63,051 nt of DNA, from assembly GCF_028290435.1 (NCBI RefSeq), contig NZ_JAQGJV010000021.1, positions 1 through 63,051 on the forward strand. The letters are read 5' to 3'. Made by a program: the position numbers and the translations under genes. A model generated the notes under the pieces. That model searched no databases and was not told the origin of the DNA. It was given only the letters and a program-made list of their open reading frames with translations. The DNA comes from Devosia sp. Its GTDB lineage: Bacteria; Pseudomonadota; Alphaproteobacteria; Rhizobiales; Devosiaceae. Of the stretch, positions 41,145-57,969 are shown piece after piece; the stretch's first letter is position 1, and the number at the start of each line of letters is the position of its first letter.

Positions 41145-41195
41145 CTGTGGGAGAGGGTGGTGGCTGCCAAGCCTCCGCAAAACCTCACACCACAG
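41145..41195 (+). promoter_or_regulatory. Structured rplK leader, candidate L1-binding autoregulatory site
   Basis: CTGTGG (41145-41150) pairs with CCACAG (41190-41195). After an asymmetric internal loop (GA opposite ACA), GAGG (41153-41156) pairs with CCTC (41183-41186). A further inner hairpin forms around GGCT-GCCA-AGCC. A separate upstream hairpin lies at 41120-41139 (CACGAG/CTCGTG). In many bacteria L1 represses the rplK-rplA mRNA by binding a mimic of its 23S rRNA site with an asymmetric loop between two stems. The place and shape fit, but the loop sequence was not compared with the rRNA. Confidence 0.5.
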
Positions 41196-41240
41196 CGTCA
41201 ACGGTCCGGGTGACACCGGGCATTTTTAAATAGGACGATT

Positions 41241-41669
41241 ATGGCAAAGAAAATCGTTGGCTACGTAAAGCTGCAAGTGGCTGCGGGTTCCGCAACCCCA
41301 TCCCCGCCGATCGGGCCCGCGCTCGGTCAGCGCGGTCTGAACATCATGGAATTCTGCAAGGCGTTCAATGCCGCCACGCAGGAAATGGAAAAGGGTTCGC
41401 CCATTCCAGTCGTGATCACTGCCTATGCGGACAAGAGCTTCACTTTCGAGATGAAGCAGCCGCCGGTCAGCTACTTCATCAAGAAGGCCGTCAACCTGAA
41501 GTCGGGCAGCAAGCTGCCGGGCAAGGAATCGGCTGGCACCATCACCGTGGCTCAGCTGCGTGATATCGCCACCAAGAAGATGAAGGATCTCAACGCCGAC
41601 AATATCGACGCTGCTGTGTCGATGATTGCTGGCTCTGCCCGTTCCATGGGCATTCAGGTCGAGGGTTGA
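41241..41669 (+). CDS. rplK: Large ribosomal subunit protein L11
   Basis: 142 aa. It starts [16 protein letters not shown] and contains the conserved [19 protein letters not shown] block. The C-terminal RNA-binding part has [12 protein letters not shown] and SMGIQVEG. L11 binds the GTPase-associated centre of 23S rRNA and is needed for RelA activation. The ribosome site AGGA lies just before the ATG. The stop is 3 bp before rplA, so the pair is one translational unit. Confidence 0.98.
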   Translation: MAKKIVGYVKLQVAAGSATPSPPIGPALGQRGLNIMEFCKAFNAATQEMEKGSPIPVVITAYADKSFTFEMKQPPVSYFIKKAVNLKSGSKLPGKESAGTITVAQLRDIATKKMKDLNADNIDAAVSMIAGSARSMGIQVEG

Positions 41670-41672
41670 TAG

Positions 41673-42365
41673 ATGGCACACGTTGGTAAGAAGCTGGCCA
41701 AGGCCCGCGAAGGCATCGACCGCAACAAGCTGTACAAGCTCGATGAGGCTCTGAAGATGGTGAAGGCTCGCGCCACCGCCAAGTTCGACGAGACCATCGA
41801 AGTCGCCATCAACCTGGGCGTCGATCCGCGCCACGCCGACCAGATGGTCCGTGGTGTGGTGAACCTGCCGAACGGCACGGGCAAGACCGTGCGCGTGGCT
41901 GTGTTCGCCAAGGACGCCAAGGCCGAAGAAGCCCGCAAGGCTGGTGCCGATATCGTTGGCGCCGAAGACCTGATGGAACAGATCATGGCTGGCAAGATCG
42001 ATTTCGATCGTTGCATTGCCACGCCCGACATGATGCCGCTGGTCGGCCGTCTCGGCAAGATCCTCGGGCCACGCAACCTGATGCCAAACCCCAAGGTCGG
42101 CACGGTTACTCCCGATGTCGCCGGTGCCGTCAAGGCTGCCAAGGGCGGCGCCGTGGAATACCGCGTCGAGAAGGCCGGTATCCTGCATGCTGGCGTCGGC
42201 AAGGTTTCGTTCTCGGACGAAGCGTTGCTGCAGAACATCAAGGCGTTCACCGACGCCGTTCTGAAGTCCAAGCCTGCCGGCGCCAAGGGCACCTATGTCA
42301 AGCGCGTCGCCCTCAGCTCGACCATGGGTCCGGGCGTGCATATCGAGCCGGCTTCGGCTCTCTAA
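41673..42365 (+). CDS. rplA: Large ribosomal subunit protein L1
   Basis: 230 aa, the usual length. The conserved signature [18 protein letters not shown] is present in the two-domain L1 fold. L1 forms the mobile stalk next to the ribosomal E site and is also a translational repressor of its own operon. The gene begins 3 bp after rplK. A GC-rich hairpin with a TTCG loop follows the stop. Confidence 0.98.
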   Translation: MAHVGKKLAKAREGIDRNKLYKLDEALKMVKARATAKFDETIEVAINLGVDPRHADQMVRGVVNLPNGTGKTVRVAVFAKDAKAEEARKAGADIVGAEDLMEQIMAGKIDFDRCIATPDMMPLVGRLGKILGPRNLMPNPKVGTVTPDVAGAVKAAKGGAVEYRVEKAGILHAGVGKVSFSDEALLQNIKAFTDAVLKSKPAGAKGTYVKRVALSSTMGPGVHIEPASAL

Positions 42366-42371
42366 AGAATT

Positions 42372-42393
42372 CCGGGCGGTTTCGACCGCCCGG
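42372..42393 (+). other. TTCG-capped hairpin after rplA
   Basis: The arms CCGGGCGGT (42372-42380) and ACCGCCCGG (42385-42393) pair perfectly over 9 bp with a TTCG tetraloop. No T-tract follows, so read-through into rplJ is expected. It may act as a processing or stability boundary between the rplKA and rplJL parts of the transcript. Confidence 0.6.
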
Positions 42394-42669
42394 GTCGCCC
42401 CTTCGCGGGGGTGGAAGTCCTGTCCGAGACTGCCGGTACTGAGCGATCCAGCTCAGCTTAATGCCCGAAGGGCGCCAGCATAGATGGGGTGAAGACCGAA
42501 ATTTCCGGCCGCGAGGTTGGACACGTCGGTTCGAACCAGGCCGGTTGCCCCTCGGGGTAGCGGTTCACAGGCATGTAACCGTTGCTCCTCCACCCGTTTA
42601 CGGGCTTCGGAGGGCAGCAATTGGCAATGGTCCGGCTGAATATCGCCGGGCTCAATGTGGAGACTAGCA
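42394..42669 (+). promoter_or_regulatory. rplJ leader region (probable L10 autoregulatory leader)
   Basis: 276 nt without a gene lie directly before rplJ. Several local helices are possible: GGTTCACA/TGTAACC with a mismatch near 42562-42581, and CCTCC/GGAGG enclosing CCGT/ACGG near 42590-42615, just before the rplJ ribosome site. In Proteobacteria and Firmicutes, L10 bound to L7/L12 represses translation through such a leader. The assignment is from position and foldability; I could not align it to the known leader family. Confidence 0.5.
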
Positions 42670-43197
42670 GTGGAAAGAGCGGAAAAGCGTGAGCTTGTCG
42701 CATCGCTCCAGTCAGCCCTGTCGGGCGCTGGATCGATCGTCCTTGCGCAGAATGCCGGTCTGACCGTGTCTAATCTTGAATCGCTTCGTCGCGAGATCAA
42801 GAAGGCCGGCGGACAGGTAAAAATCGCCAAAAACCGTCTTGCCAAGCTTGCTCTTAAAGACACCGACAATGCGGACATGTCGGCCCTGTTTACCGGGCCG
42901 ATCGTCATCGCTTATGCGGCCGACCCCATGACTGCGCCCAAGATTGCGGCAAAGTTTGCTGAAAAGAACGCGAAATACGTCGTTCTTGGTGGCGCCATGG
43001 GCAAGACCGCGCTTGACGCGAATAACGTCAAGGCGCTGGCGACCATGCCTTCGCTCGATGAACTGCGTGCAACGCTGGCCGGGATGCTTCTGCAGCCCGC
43101 AACGCGTATCGCGTCCGTCATCGTGGCGCCGGCTGGCAATATCGCTCGCGTGTTGGCCGCTCATGCGGAAAAGAGCACTGAAAGCGAAGCAGCGTAA
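42670..43197 (+). CDS. rplJ: Large ribosomal subunit protein L10
   Basis: 175 aa. The start is GTG at 42670 with GGAGA 6 nt upstream, giving the family-typical (M)ERAEKRELVASLQSAL opening; an ATG 15 nt upstream would include the ribosome site. The conserved KNRLAKLAL block and the C-terminal helix that carries the L7/L12 dimers are present. L10 is the base of the ribosomal stalk. rplL follows after 68 bp. Confidence 0.97.
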   Translation: MERAEKRELVASLQSALSGAGSIVLAQNAGLTVSNLESLRREIKKAGGQVKIAKNRLAKLALKDTDNADMSALFTGPIVIAYAADPMTAPKIAAKFAEKNAKYVVLGGAMGKTALDANNVKALATMPSLDELRATLAGMLLQPATRIASVIVAPAGNIARVLAAHAEKSTESEAA

Positions 43198-43265
43198 TCC
43201 CATCGGCCCATCCTGGGCCACCCATGGTTCGAACCTAACACACGTAAAAAAGAGAGATTTATCAA

Positions 43266-43637
43266 ATGGCTGATCTCGCCAAAATCGTAGACGACCTGTC
43301 TGCCCTGACCGTTCTGGAAGCTTCTGAGCTGTCCAAGATGCTGGAAGAGAAGTGGGGCGTTTCCGCTGCCGCTCCTGCTGCCGCTGCCGGCCCTGCTGCC
43401 GCTGCTGCCGCTCCGGTAGAAGAAAAGACTGAATTTGACGTGATCCTGGTCTCGTTCGGCGAGAACAAGATCAACGTCATCAAGGAAGTCCGTGCGATCA
43501 CCGGCCTGGGTCTTGGCGAAGCCAAGGCACTCGTCGAGTCCGCACCGAAGGCCATCAAGGAAGGCGCGAACAAGCAGGAATCTGCTGACATCAAGGCAAA
43601 GCTCGAAGCTGCCGGCGCCAAGGTCGAACTCAAGTAA
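43266..43637 (+). CDS. rplL: Large ribosomal subunit protein L7/L12
   Basis: 123 aa. The N-terminal dimerisation helices are followed by an Ala/Pro-rich flexible hinge (about residues 36-55) and the conserved C-terminal domain ([29 protein letters not shown]). It recruits translation GTPases to the ribosome. A structured 346-bp spacer separates it from rpoB, which allows stalk protein to be made in excess over polymerase. Confidence 0.98.
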   Translation: MADLAKIVDDLSALTVLEASELSKMLEEKWGVSAAAPAAAAGPAAAAAAPVEEKTEFDVILVSFGENKINVIKEVRAITGLGLGEAKALVESAPKAIKEGANKQESADIKAKLEAAGAKVELK

Positions 43638-43660
43638 TTCGACTTTACGGCTTGAATTTA

Positions 43661-43711
43661 GCGAGATGGCGCATTATGTGCCATCTCGTATCTGTTTTTA
43701 TGCGAGATACG
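43661..43711 (+). terminator. Attenuator-like structure between rplL and rpoB
   Basis: The first hairpin pairs 43663-43673 with 43677-43687 (11 bp, one G-T pair, TTA loop), extendable by a C-G pair. A second possible hairpin pairs CGTATCT (43687-43693) with AGATACG (43705-43711) across a loop containing TTTTT. The segment ATCTCG (43683-43688) can pair with either of two CGAGAT copies (43662-43667 or 43703-43708), so the two folds exclude each other in part. Partial termination here is well established in E. coli; the alternative folding is my inference. Confidence 0.65.
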
Positions 43712-43799
43712 ATTCGCCGGACCGATTGGATGGGTCCCTGGCGCCATTTGCGGAATATATGACGAATTTGATGTCTAAGGCACGGTAACACCGATTTTG

Positions 43800-43850
43800 C
43801 CCTATGGTTTGCTGACCATGGGGTGTTTGGCGTTTTCGGGCTTTCTGCCC
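43800..43850 (+). other. Further hairpins in the rplL-rpoB spacer
   Basis: The 346-bp gap (43638-43983) holds no gene that I can support. Besides the attenuator, CCCTATGGT (43800-43808) pairs with ACCATGGGG (43815-43823) over 9 bp, followed by GGGC-TTTCT-GCCC (43838-43850). These may be RNase III or other processing sites that separate rplL mRNA from rpoB mRNA. No clear promoter was found. Confidence 0.45.
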
Positions 43851-43983
43851 TTGGCTGGGGCAGGCATAGGCATTACGAGCCGAAACGAGCGCCCATTAAG
43901 GGCAACTATCCTGAGGTCCGACGGCTGATAGTCGGAGTTTTGGATATTTGCCTCCGAGACAAATCGCACAACTAGGAGCTTTC

Positions 43984-48117
<4,134 letters not shown>

Positions 48118-48145
48118 TCCGGCACTTCCTAACCCCATTCATTTT

Positions 48146-48171
48146 CCGTCTGGCCCAGTAGGGCTGGACGG
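48146..48171 (+). other. Hairpin before the rpoC ribosome-binding site
   Basis: The arms CCGTCTGGCCC (48146-48156) and GGGCTGGACGG (48161-48171) can pair over 11 bp with two G-T wobbles and an AGTA loop. It ends 3 bp before AGAGGAGAG, the rpoC ribosome site, so it could tune rpoC translation or mark mRNA cleavage between rpoB and rpoC. Confidence 0.5.
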
Positions 48172-48187
48172 ATAGAGGAGAGAATTG

Positions 48188-52399
<4,212 letters not shown>

Positions 52400-52426
52400 G
52401 CTCGGATCGCATCGAGAAGTTTAGGG

Positions 52427-52455
52427 AAGGGGGCCGCTAGGCTCCCTTTCTTTTT
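52427..52455 (+). terminator. Intrinsic terminator after rpoC
   Basis: AAGGGGGCC (52427-52435) pairs with GGCTCCCTT (52440-52448) over 9 bp with one G-T wobble and a GCTA loop, followed by TCTTTTT. It lies 28 bp after the rpoC stop and ends the ribosomal/polymerase operon. Confidence 0.85.
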
Positions 52456-52575
52456 GCGCGGTCGGCGGGTCTGCCAACTGACGCAAAACCGTAACGGCAG
52501 TGCAATCAGACTGTAGGCGGACCGACACATTGGCTGGGTAGGGAAGGCGGGTTCAATTTACCTTCCGGAGAAGTC

Positions 52576-53889
52576 ATGTTCCGTTCCCTCCTTCTGGCTG
52601 GGGTCAGCCTGTTTGGCCTCATGGCCACTGCCAATGCCCAGGACGTCCCGAAATTTGAGGCCGTGCTGAAGGCTCACGCCCAGCAGCCGGGCGCGACCTT
52701 CGTCGAAGCGCCCGCCGATGCGCCCGCCGAGTTTCAGATGTCGGGCCGTTTCACCTCGGGCACCCGCGTCGAGACGCTGGAAGAATTCAAAGATGCCAAG
52801 ACCGGCATCGGCATGCCGTTCAAGGGCCAGGCCCTGCAGGGTTTTTCCGGCATCCGCTCGCTCGGCGATGGCCGCTTCGTCGTGCTGACCGACAATGGTT
52901 TCGGCGCCAAGGCCAACTCGGCTGACTCGCTACTGATGTTCAACACTCTCAAGGTTGACTGGGCCGGCCACACCGTCGCTCGCGAATCCGGCGTGTTCCT
53001 GTCCGATCCGAACCGCGTCGTGCCGTTCCCGATCGTCAATGAAGCCACCGACACCCGCTACCTGACCGGCGCCGATTTCGACGTCGAGTCGATCCAGCCC
53101 GTCGGCGACAGCTACTATTTCGGCGACGAATTCGGCCCCTGGCTGATCAAGACCGACGCCAAGGGCGTCGTCACCAACGTCTACAAGACCCAGATCGGCG
53201 ACCTCGTCTACAAGGGGCCGGACAACCAGACCGTGTCCACTCCGAACCCTGGTGCTGAACTGACCGGCGTCGTCACCCAGCGTTCGGGTGGCTTTGAGGG
53301 TATGGCTCAGTCGCCCGATGGCAAGACGCTTTATCCGCTGCTCGAAAAGACTTTCTGGGATGCCGACAAGAAGGCGTTCGAGTTGATCGACGGCAAGCCT
53401 GCGATCCGTATGCTGCAGTTTGATGTCGCGACCGGCGCCTTTGCCGACAAGGTTCGCTACTATCCGCTGGAAGACGCTCCGAACTCGATCGGCGACTTCA
53501 ACATGATCGACGACCACCGTGCGCTGGTTATCGAGCGTGACCAGAACCAGGGCGATGCCCGTGACGGTTGGGCCGCGAAGCCCGCGCTGCTGAAGCGCAT
53601 TTACCTGATCGACATCGACCAGCTCGATGCCAATGGTGTGGTCAAGAAGCTCGGCTACATTGACCTGCTCGACATCAAGGATCCCGATGGCATCGCGCCG
53701 CGTGGCTCCAAGGATGGCGTCTTCACCTTCCCGTTCGACACGATCGAAAACGTCGACCGCGTTGACGAGAACACCATCGTCGTCGCCAACGACAACAACT
53801 TCCCCTTCGACGTCAGCCGCGAGCAGGGCAAGCAGGACGACGAGGAATTCATGATCCTCGACGTGACCGATCTCCTCAAAGCCAAATAA
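52576..53889 (+). CDS. Exported phytase-like / esterase-like beta-propeller protein
   Basis: 437 aa. The signal peptide is about 21 residues (SLLLAGVSLFGLMATANA, cleavage before QDVP), so the protein is periplasmic or secreted. The body matches the phytase-like (PF13449-type) pattern: FSGIRSLGDGRFVVLTDNG, FDVESIQPVGDSYYFGDEFGP and ALVIERDQNQGD. These proteins are predicted six-bladed propellers with acidic calcium-binding loops, and phosphatase or esterase activity has been proposed for them. It is a single-gene unit with its own terminator, set between rpoC and rpsL. The substrate is unknown. Confidence 0.8.
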   Translation: MFRSLLLAGVSLFGLMATANAQDVPKFEAVLKAHAQQPGATFVEAPADAPAEFQMSGRFTSGTRVETLEEFKDAKTGIGMPFKGQALQGFSGIRSLGDGRFVVLTDNGFGAKANSADSLLMFNTLKVDWAGHTVARESGVFLSDPNRVVPFPIVNEATDTRYLTGADFDVESIQPVGDSYYFGDEFGPWLIKTDAKGVVTNVYKTQIGDLVYKGPDNQTVSTPNPGAELTGVVTQRSGGFEGMAQSPDGKTLYPLLEKTFWDADKKAFELIDGKPAIRMLQFDVATGAFADKVRYYPLEDAPNSIGDFNMIDDHRALVIERDQNQGDARDGWAAKPALLKRIYLIDIDQLDANGVVKKLGYIDLLDIKDPDGIAPRGSKDGVFTFPFDTIENVDRVDENTIVVANDNNFPFDVSREQGKQDDEEFMILDVTDLLKAK

Positions 53890-53908
53890 CCAAACCAGGT
53901 GTGCGGGG

Positions 53909-53931
53909 AAGGGGCCTTCGGGCCCCTTTTT
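53909..53931 (+). terminator. Intrinsic terminator after the phytase-like gene
   Basis: AAGGGGCC (53909-53916) pairs with GGCCCCTT (53921-53928) around a TTCG tetraloop, and the T-run continues to 53931. This is a strong Rho-independent terminator 20 bp after the stop. Confidence 0.88.
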
Positions 53932-53954
53932 CCTTGGATGTGAGAGACGGCAAT

Positions 53955-53981
53955 AAAAAAGGGGCCCCATTGGGCCCCTTT
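53955..53981 (-). terminator. Intrinsic terminator of the YbjN-like gene
   Basis: AAAGGGGCCC (53958-53967) pairs with GGGCCCCTTT (53972-53981) around CATT. Read on the minus strand it ends in TTTTTT, 20 bp after the stop of the gene at 54002. It could also stop plus-strand transcripts weakly. Confidence 0.85.
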
Positions 53982-54001
53982 GGATTCGATGGCAGGCTGG
54001 C

Positions 54002-54469
54002 TTACTTCTTGAAGCCGACGTGATCGGCGAACTGGCCGACGACCAGGGTCCAGAGACCAATCTGCGAATCGAGGTATTCAGCGCTGACGCCCTTGACCAT
54101 ATCCAGGTCCATCTCGACGACGGCGTCCTTGTCCTGGTCGAGATAGGCGCGGCTGAAACGCTTGTTCATGTTCCAGTCGTTGATCACTTCGAACTTCGGC
54201 TTCAGGTCGAGGAAGCCGAGGTAGAAGTTCAGGTCCTCGCAATTCTTGTTGTCGGTGCAATTGCGGAAATAGATCTGGTAGGTGATTCCATCGACCTTGC
54301 CGGTGATCTGCGGATCGCCATTGCTCTGGGCCGTCAGCGTCGCCGAGCCGTAGCCGCGCGCCGCGTTGAGAATCTCATCGGTATTGGCTGCAGTCAGCGA
54401 CTGGGCCTGGGCCGAAATCGTCAAGGCAAGCGCCAGGGCGCCGCCAGCAAACATGGCATTCAATTTCAT
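54002..54469 (-). CDS. Exported YbjN-like protein
   Basis: 155 aa from the ATG at 54469, chosen because GAGGG lies 7 nt upstream; an ATG two codons earlier sits too close to that site. The signal peptide ends at about residue 22 (GALALALTISAQAQ). The mature part has the YbjN-type alpha/beta pattern: a helix TDEILNAARGYG, strands GITYQIYFRNC, a probable disulphide between the two nearby cysteines in NCTDNKNCEDL, the FYLGFLDL segment and the helix NDWNMNKRFSRAYLD. YbjN relatives are linked to stress or secretion-chaperone functions, but none is proven for the exported form. It stands alone between rpoC and rpsL. Confidence 0.77.
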   Translation of the reverse strand: MKLNAMFAGGALALALTISAQAQSLTAANTDEILNAARGYGSATLTAQSNGDPQITGKVDGITYQIYFRNCTDNKNCEDLNFYLGFLDLKPKFEVINDWNMNKRFSRAYLDQDKDAVVEMDLDMVKGVSAEYLDSQIGLWTLVVGQFADHVGFKK

Positions 54470-54961
54470 CTGCATTCCCTCTCGTGAGTCGTCAGGCGTG
54501 GCCGGAAAGGCCCGTGCGCGTCCCCGCACCCGGTTCTACACGTTTCCTCAGAAGGGGAGAAGTACGGCGCAAATCAATTGTGCGGGCGTAACTGCGCGCA
54601 GAAGCGCTATGCTACGGGCATTAAGAGGCGCGAAACGAATACGCTACCAAAGCATATCCGGCATGCAGTTTTTCGCGAAAGAATCCTTGACGCATGCAGA
54701 CATCGGCACTAAACAGCCCATACCTAAGCAGTCGGTCGTGAATGTCGCTTCGGGTACCTGCCATCTTGTGCGGGCATCCAGGACACTCAAACACACTGGT
54801 GGGTAGATAGACGAAGCAAATCCTTGTGCGCATGAACGTGGTCCTTTCGGGCTACGGTCCGCTGCAATTAAGGCGCCGCCGTTCCCCTAACCGGGTCGGA
54901 TGAGCGCCGTTTTGGTTTGCTGCGTTGTGATCGAAACGATTTGGACGATGGAAAGAGCTCA
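54470..54961. other. 492-bp gene-free region before rpsL with a weak promoter candidate
   Basis: I see no supportable gene on either strand. A possible sigma-70 promoter for the rpsL operon is TTGACG (54687-54692) with TAAACA (54710-54715) at 17-bp spacing; the -10 is poor. A promoter for the minus-strand YbjN-like gene should also lie near 54500, but none is clear. A long leader before rpsL is therefore possible. Confidence 0.4.
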
Positions 54962-55333
54962 ATGCCCACCATTAATCAGCTGATCCGCAAACCACGCGCC
55001 AGCAAGCCAAAGCGGAACAAAGTTCCGGCGATGGAAGCCAACCCGCAGAAGCGCGGCGTTTGCTCACGTGTCTACACGACCACTCCGAAAAAGCCGAACT
55101 CGGCTCTGCGTAAGGTTGCCAAGGTTCGCCTGACCAACTCCCGCGAAGTGATCTCGTATATCCCGGGCGAAGGCCACAACCTGCAGGAGCACTCCGTTGT
55201 GCTCATTCGCGGCGGTCGTGTTCGCGACCTTCCGGGCGTTCGTTACCACGTGCTCCGCGGTGTCCTTGACACGCAGAGCGTGAAGGACCGCAAGCAGCGC
55301 CGTTCGAAGTACGGCGCGAAGCGTCCGAAATAA
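54962..55333 (+). CDS. rpsL: Small ribosomal subunit protein S12
   Basis: 123 aa from the ATG at 54962, giving the standard [12 protein letters not shown] start. The decoding-centre loops [16 protein letters not shown] and [13 protein letters not shown] carry the wild-type lysine and arginine residues, so no streptomycin-resistance change is seen. It is the first gene of the str operon rpsL-rpsG-fusA-tuf; rpsG starts 12 bp later. Confidence 0.98.
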   Translation: MPTINQLIRKPRASKPKRNKVPAMEANPQKRGVCSRVYTTTPKKPNSALRKVAKVRLTNSREVISYIPGEGHNLQEHSVVLIRGGRVRDLPGVRYHVLRGVLDTQSVKDRKQRRSKYGAKRPK

Positions 55334-55345
55334 GGAGATAGAGTC

Positions 55346-55816
55346 ATGTCCCGTCGCCATAGCGCAGAGAAGCGTGATGTTATTCCTGATCCCAAGTTCG
55401 GCGATCTGGTTGTCACCAAGTTCATGAACTCCTTGATGAAGGACGGCAAGAAGTCGGCCGCCGAAGGCATCGTTTACGGTGCGTTCGAAATCGTCGAGTC
55501 CAAGACCAAGCAGGACCCCATCGTGGCGTTCCACACCGCACTCGACAACATCCGCCCGTCGGTTGAAGTCCGGTCGCGTCGTGTTGGCGGCGCCACCTAT
55601 CAGGTTCCGGTTGAAGTCCGTACCGATCGTCAGCAGGCCTTGGCCATTCGCTGGCTGATCGACAGTGCCCGCAAGCGCGGCGAGAACACGATGCGCGAGC
55701 GTCTGTCCGGCGAGCTTATGGATGCGGTCAACGGTCGCGGCCAGGCCGTCAAGAAGCGCGAAGATACGCACCGTATGGCTGACGCCAACCGTGCCTTCTC
55801 GCACTACCGCTGGTAG
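55346..55816 (+). CDS. rpsG: Small ribosomal subunit protein S7
   Basis: 156 aa. It starts [12 protein letters not shown] and contains [21 protein letters not shown] and [15 protein letters not shown] in conserved places. S7 nucleates assembly of the 30S head and contacts mRNA at the E site. In E. coli it is the translational repressor of the str operon. fusA begins 9 bp after the stop. Confidence 0.98.
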   Translation: MSRRHSAEKRDVIPDPKFGDLVVTKFMNSLMKDGKKSAAEGIVYGAFEIVESKTKQDPIVAFHTALDNIRPSVEVRSRRVGGATYQVPVEVRTDRQQALAIRWLIDSARKRGENTMRERLSGELMDAVNGRGQAVKKREDTHRMADANRAFSHYRW

Positions 55817-55825
55817 GAGCTTACA

Positions 55826-57916
55826 ATGGCACGCGAATACCCGATCAATCTGTATCGCAATTTCGGCATCATGGCTCACATCGATGCTGGCAAGACGACC
55901 ACGACCGAACGCATCCTCTACTATACCGGCAAGTCCCATAAGATCGGCGAAGTCCACGACGGTGCCGCGACCATGGACTGGATGGAGCAGGAGCAGGAAC
56001 GCGGCATCACGATCACGTCCGCTGCCACCACCACGTTCTGGAAAGACCGTGATGGCGTCACGCACCGCTTCAACATCATCGACACCCCCGGCCACGTGGA
56101 CTTCACCATTGAAGTCGAGCGTTCGCTGCGTGTGCTCGACGGTGCCGTCGCACTGCTGGATGCCAATGCCGGTGTCGAGCCGCAGACTGAAACCGTGTGG
56201 CGCCAGGCCGACAAGTACAACGTTCCGCGTCTGATCTTCGTCAACAAGATGGACAAGATCGGTGCCGATTTCTATCGCTGCGTCGAGATGGTCGGCACCC
56301 GCCTGGGCGCCAAGGCCGTTCCCGTGCAGCTGCCGATCGGCGCTGAGAATGACTTCAAGGGCGTCGTCGATCTGATCGAGATGAACGCACTGATCTGGCA
56401 CAATGAAGAACTGGGTGCTGCCTGGGACGTCGTTGAGATCCCTGATGACCTCAAGGAATCGGCCAAGAAGTATCGCGAAGCCATGATCGAAGCCGCCGTC
56501 GAACTCGACGACAGCGCGATGGAATCGTACCTGAACGGCGATATGCCCGACAATGCAACGATCCGTCGTCTGCTGCGTCGCGGTGCGATCGACGCCAAGT
56601 TCTTCCTGGTGTTCGCCGGTTCGGCCTTCAAGAACAAGGGCGTACAGCCTTTGCTTGACGGCGTTATCGATTACTTGCCGTCGCCTGCCGACGTTCCTGC
56701 TATCCAGGGCATCGACGCCCGCACCGAGGCTCCGATCGAGCGTCATGCGGACGACAGCGAGCCGCTGGCCATGCTGGCGTTCAAGATCGCCAACGACCCG
56801 CACATGGGTACGCTGACGTTCTGCCGCATCTACTCGGGCAAGCTCGAGCAGGGCATGATGATCGAGAACACGGTCAAGGAAAAGCGCGAGCGCGTTGGTC
56901 GTCTGTTCCAGATGCATGCCAATAGCCGCGAGCAGATCACGGAAGCCTTCGCTGGTGACATCGTCGCCATCGTGGGTCTCAAGGACACCACCACTGGCGA
57001 CACCCTGTGTGCCTCCAATGCGCAGGTTATCCTTGAACGCATGATCTTCCCTGAGCCGGTTATCGACATCTCGGTGGAACCGAAGTCCAAGGCCGATCAG
57101 GAAAAGATGGGCCTCGCGCTCAACCGCCTGGCTGCTGAAGATCCGTCGTTCCGCGTCAAGACCGACGAAGAATCCGGCCAGACCATCATTTCGGGCATGG
57201 GCGAACTTCACCTGGACATTCTCGTCGACCGCATGCGTCGCGAGTTCAAGGTGGAAGCCAATATCGGTCAGCCGCAGGTGGCTTACCGCGAGACGATCAC
57301 CAAGTCTGCCAATGTGGATTATACCCACAAGAAGCAGTCGGGTGGTTCGGGCCAGTTCGCTCGCGTCAAGCTGTCGGTCGAGCCGGGCGAAGTCGCCTCG
57401 GGTCTGACTTTCGTGAATGCCGTCGTCGGCGGTTCGGTGCCCAAGGAATATATCCCGGGCGTTGAAAAGGGCGTGAAGTCGGTCATGTCGTCTGGTCCGT
57501 TGATCGGGTTCCCGATCGTGGACGTCAAGGTGACGTTGACTGAAGGCGCGTACCACGACGTCGACTCCTCGGTTCTGGCCTTCGAAATCGCCGGTCGTGC
57601 AGGCTTCAATGAAGCCCTGCGCAAGGCGTCCCCGAAGATCCTCGAGCCGATCATGAAGGTTGAAGTTGTCACGCCAGAAGACTACATGGGCGACGTTATC
57701 GGCGATCTGAATTCACGACGCGGACAGATTCACGGCACTGAAAGCCGTGGTGTGCTCCAGGTTGTGGATGCTTATGTCCCGCTCGCGAACATGTTCGGCT
57801 ACGTGAACTCTCTGCGCTCGATGAGCCAGGGCCGTGCACAGTATTCGATGACGTTCGATCACTACGAGCAGGTTCCGCAGGCTGTCGCCGACGAAGTCCA
57901 GGCCAAGTACGCCTAA
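55826..57916 (+). CDS. fusA: Elongation factor G
   Basis: 696 aa. The GTPase motifs are complete: G1 AHIDAGKTT, switch region [12 protein letters not shown]3 DTPGHVD and G4 NKMD. The four following domains end in the conserved region that contacts the decoding centre ([12 protein letters not shown]). It drives ribosomal translocation and, with RRF, recycling. Spacing to rpsG (9 bp) and tuf (53 bp) shows the intact str operon. Confidence 0.98.
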   Translation: MAREYPINLYRNFGIMAHIDAGKTTTTERILYYTGKSHKIGEVHDGAATMDWMEQEQERGITITSAATTTFWKDRDGVTHRFNIIDTPGHVDFTIEVERSLRVLDGAVALLDANAGVEPQTETVWRQADKYNVPRLIFVNKMDKIGADFYRCVEMVGTRLGAKAVPVQLPIGAENDFKGVVDLIEMNALIWHNEELGAAWDVVEIPDDLKESAKKYREAMIEAAVELDDSAMESYLNGDMPDNATIRRLLRRGAIDAKFFLVFAGSAFKNKGVQPLLDGVIDYLPSPADVPAIQGIDARTEAPIERHADDSEPLAMLAFKIANDPHMGTLTFCRIYSGKLEQGMMIENTVKEKRERVGRLFQMHANSREQITEAFAGDIVAIVGLKDTTTGDTLCASNAQVILERMIFPEPVIDISVEPKSKADQEKMGLALNRLAAEDPSFRVKTDEESGQTIISGMGELHLDILVDRMRREFKVEANIGQPQVAYRETITKSANVDYTHKKQSGGSGQFARVKLSVEPGEVASGLTFVNAVVGGSVPKEYIPGVEKGVKSVMSSGPLIGFPIVDVKVTLTEGAYHDVDSSVLAFEIAGRAGFNEALRKASPKILEPIMKVEVVTPEDYMGDVIGDLNSRRGQIHGTESRGVLQVVDAYVPLANMFGYVNSLRSMSQGRAQYSMTFDHYEQVPQAVADEVQAKYA

Positions 57917-57969
57917 TAACAAACGAAACTCAAGGTTGGCCGAACGGCTAACGAATACGGAGAGAAGCG

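Noticed and set aside
55064..57556. 830-codon minus-strand open frame over rpsL, rpsG and fusA
   Set aside because: Antisense shadow of highly biased genes; no domain, signal or start site.
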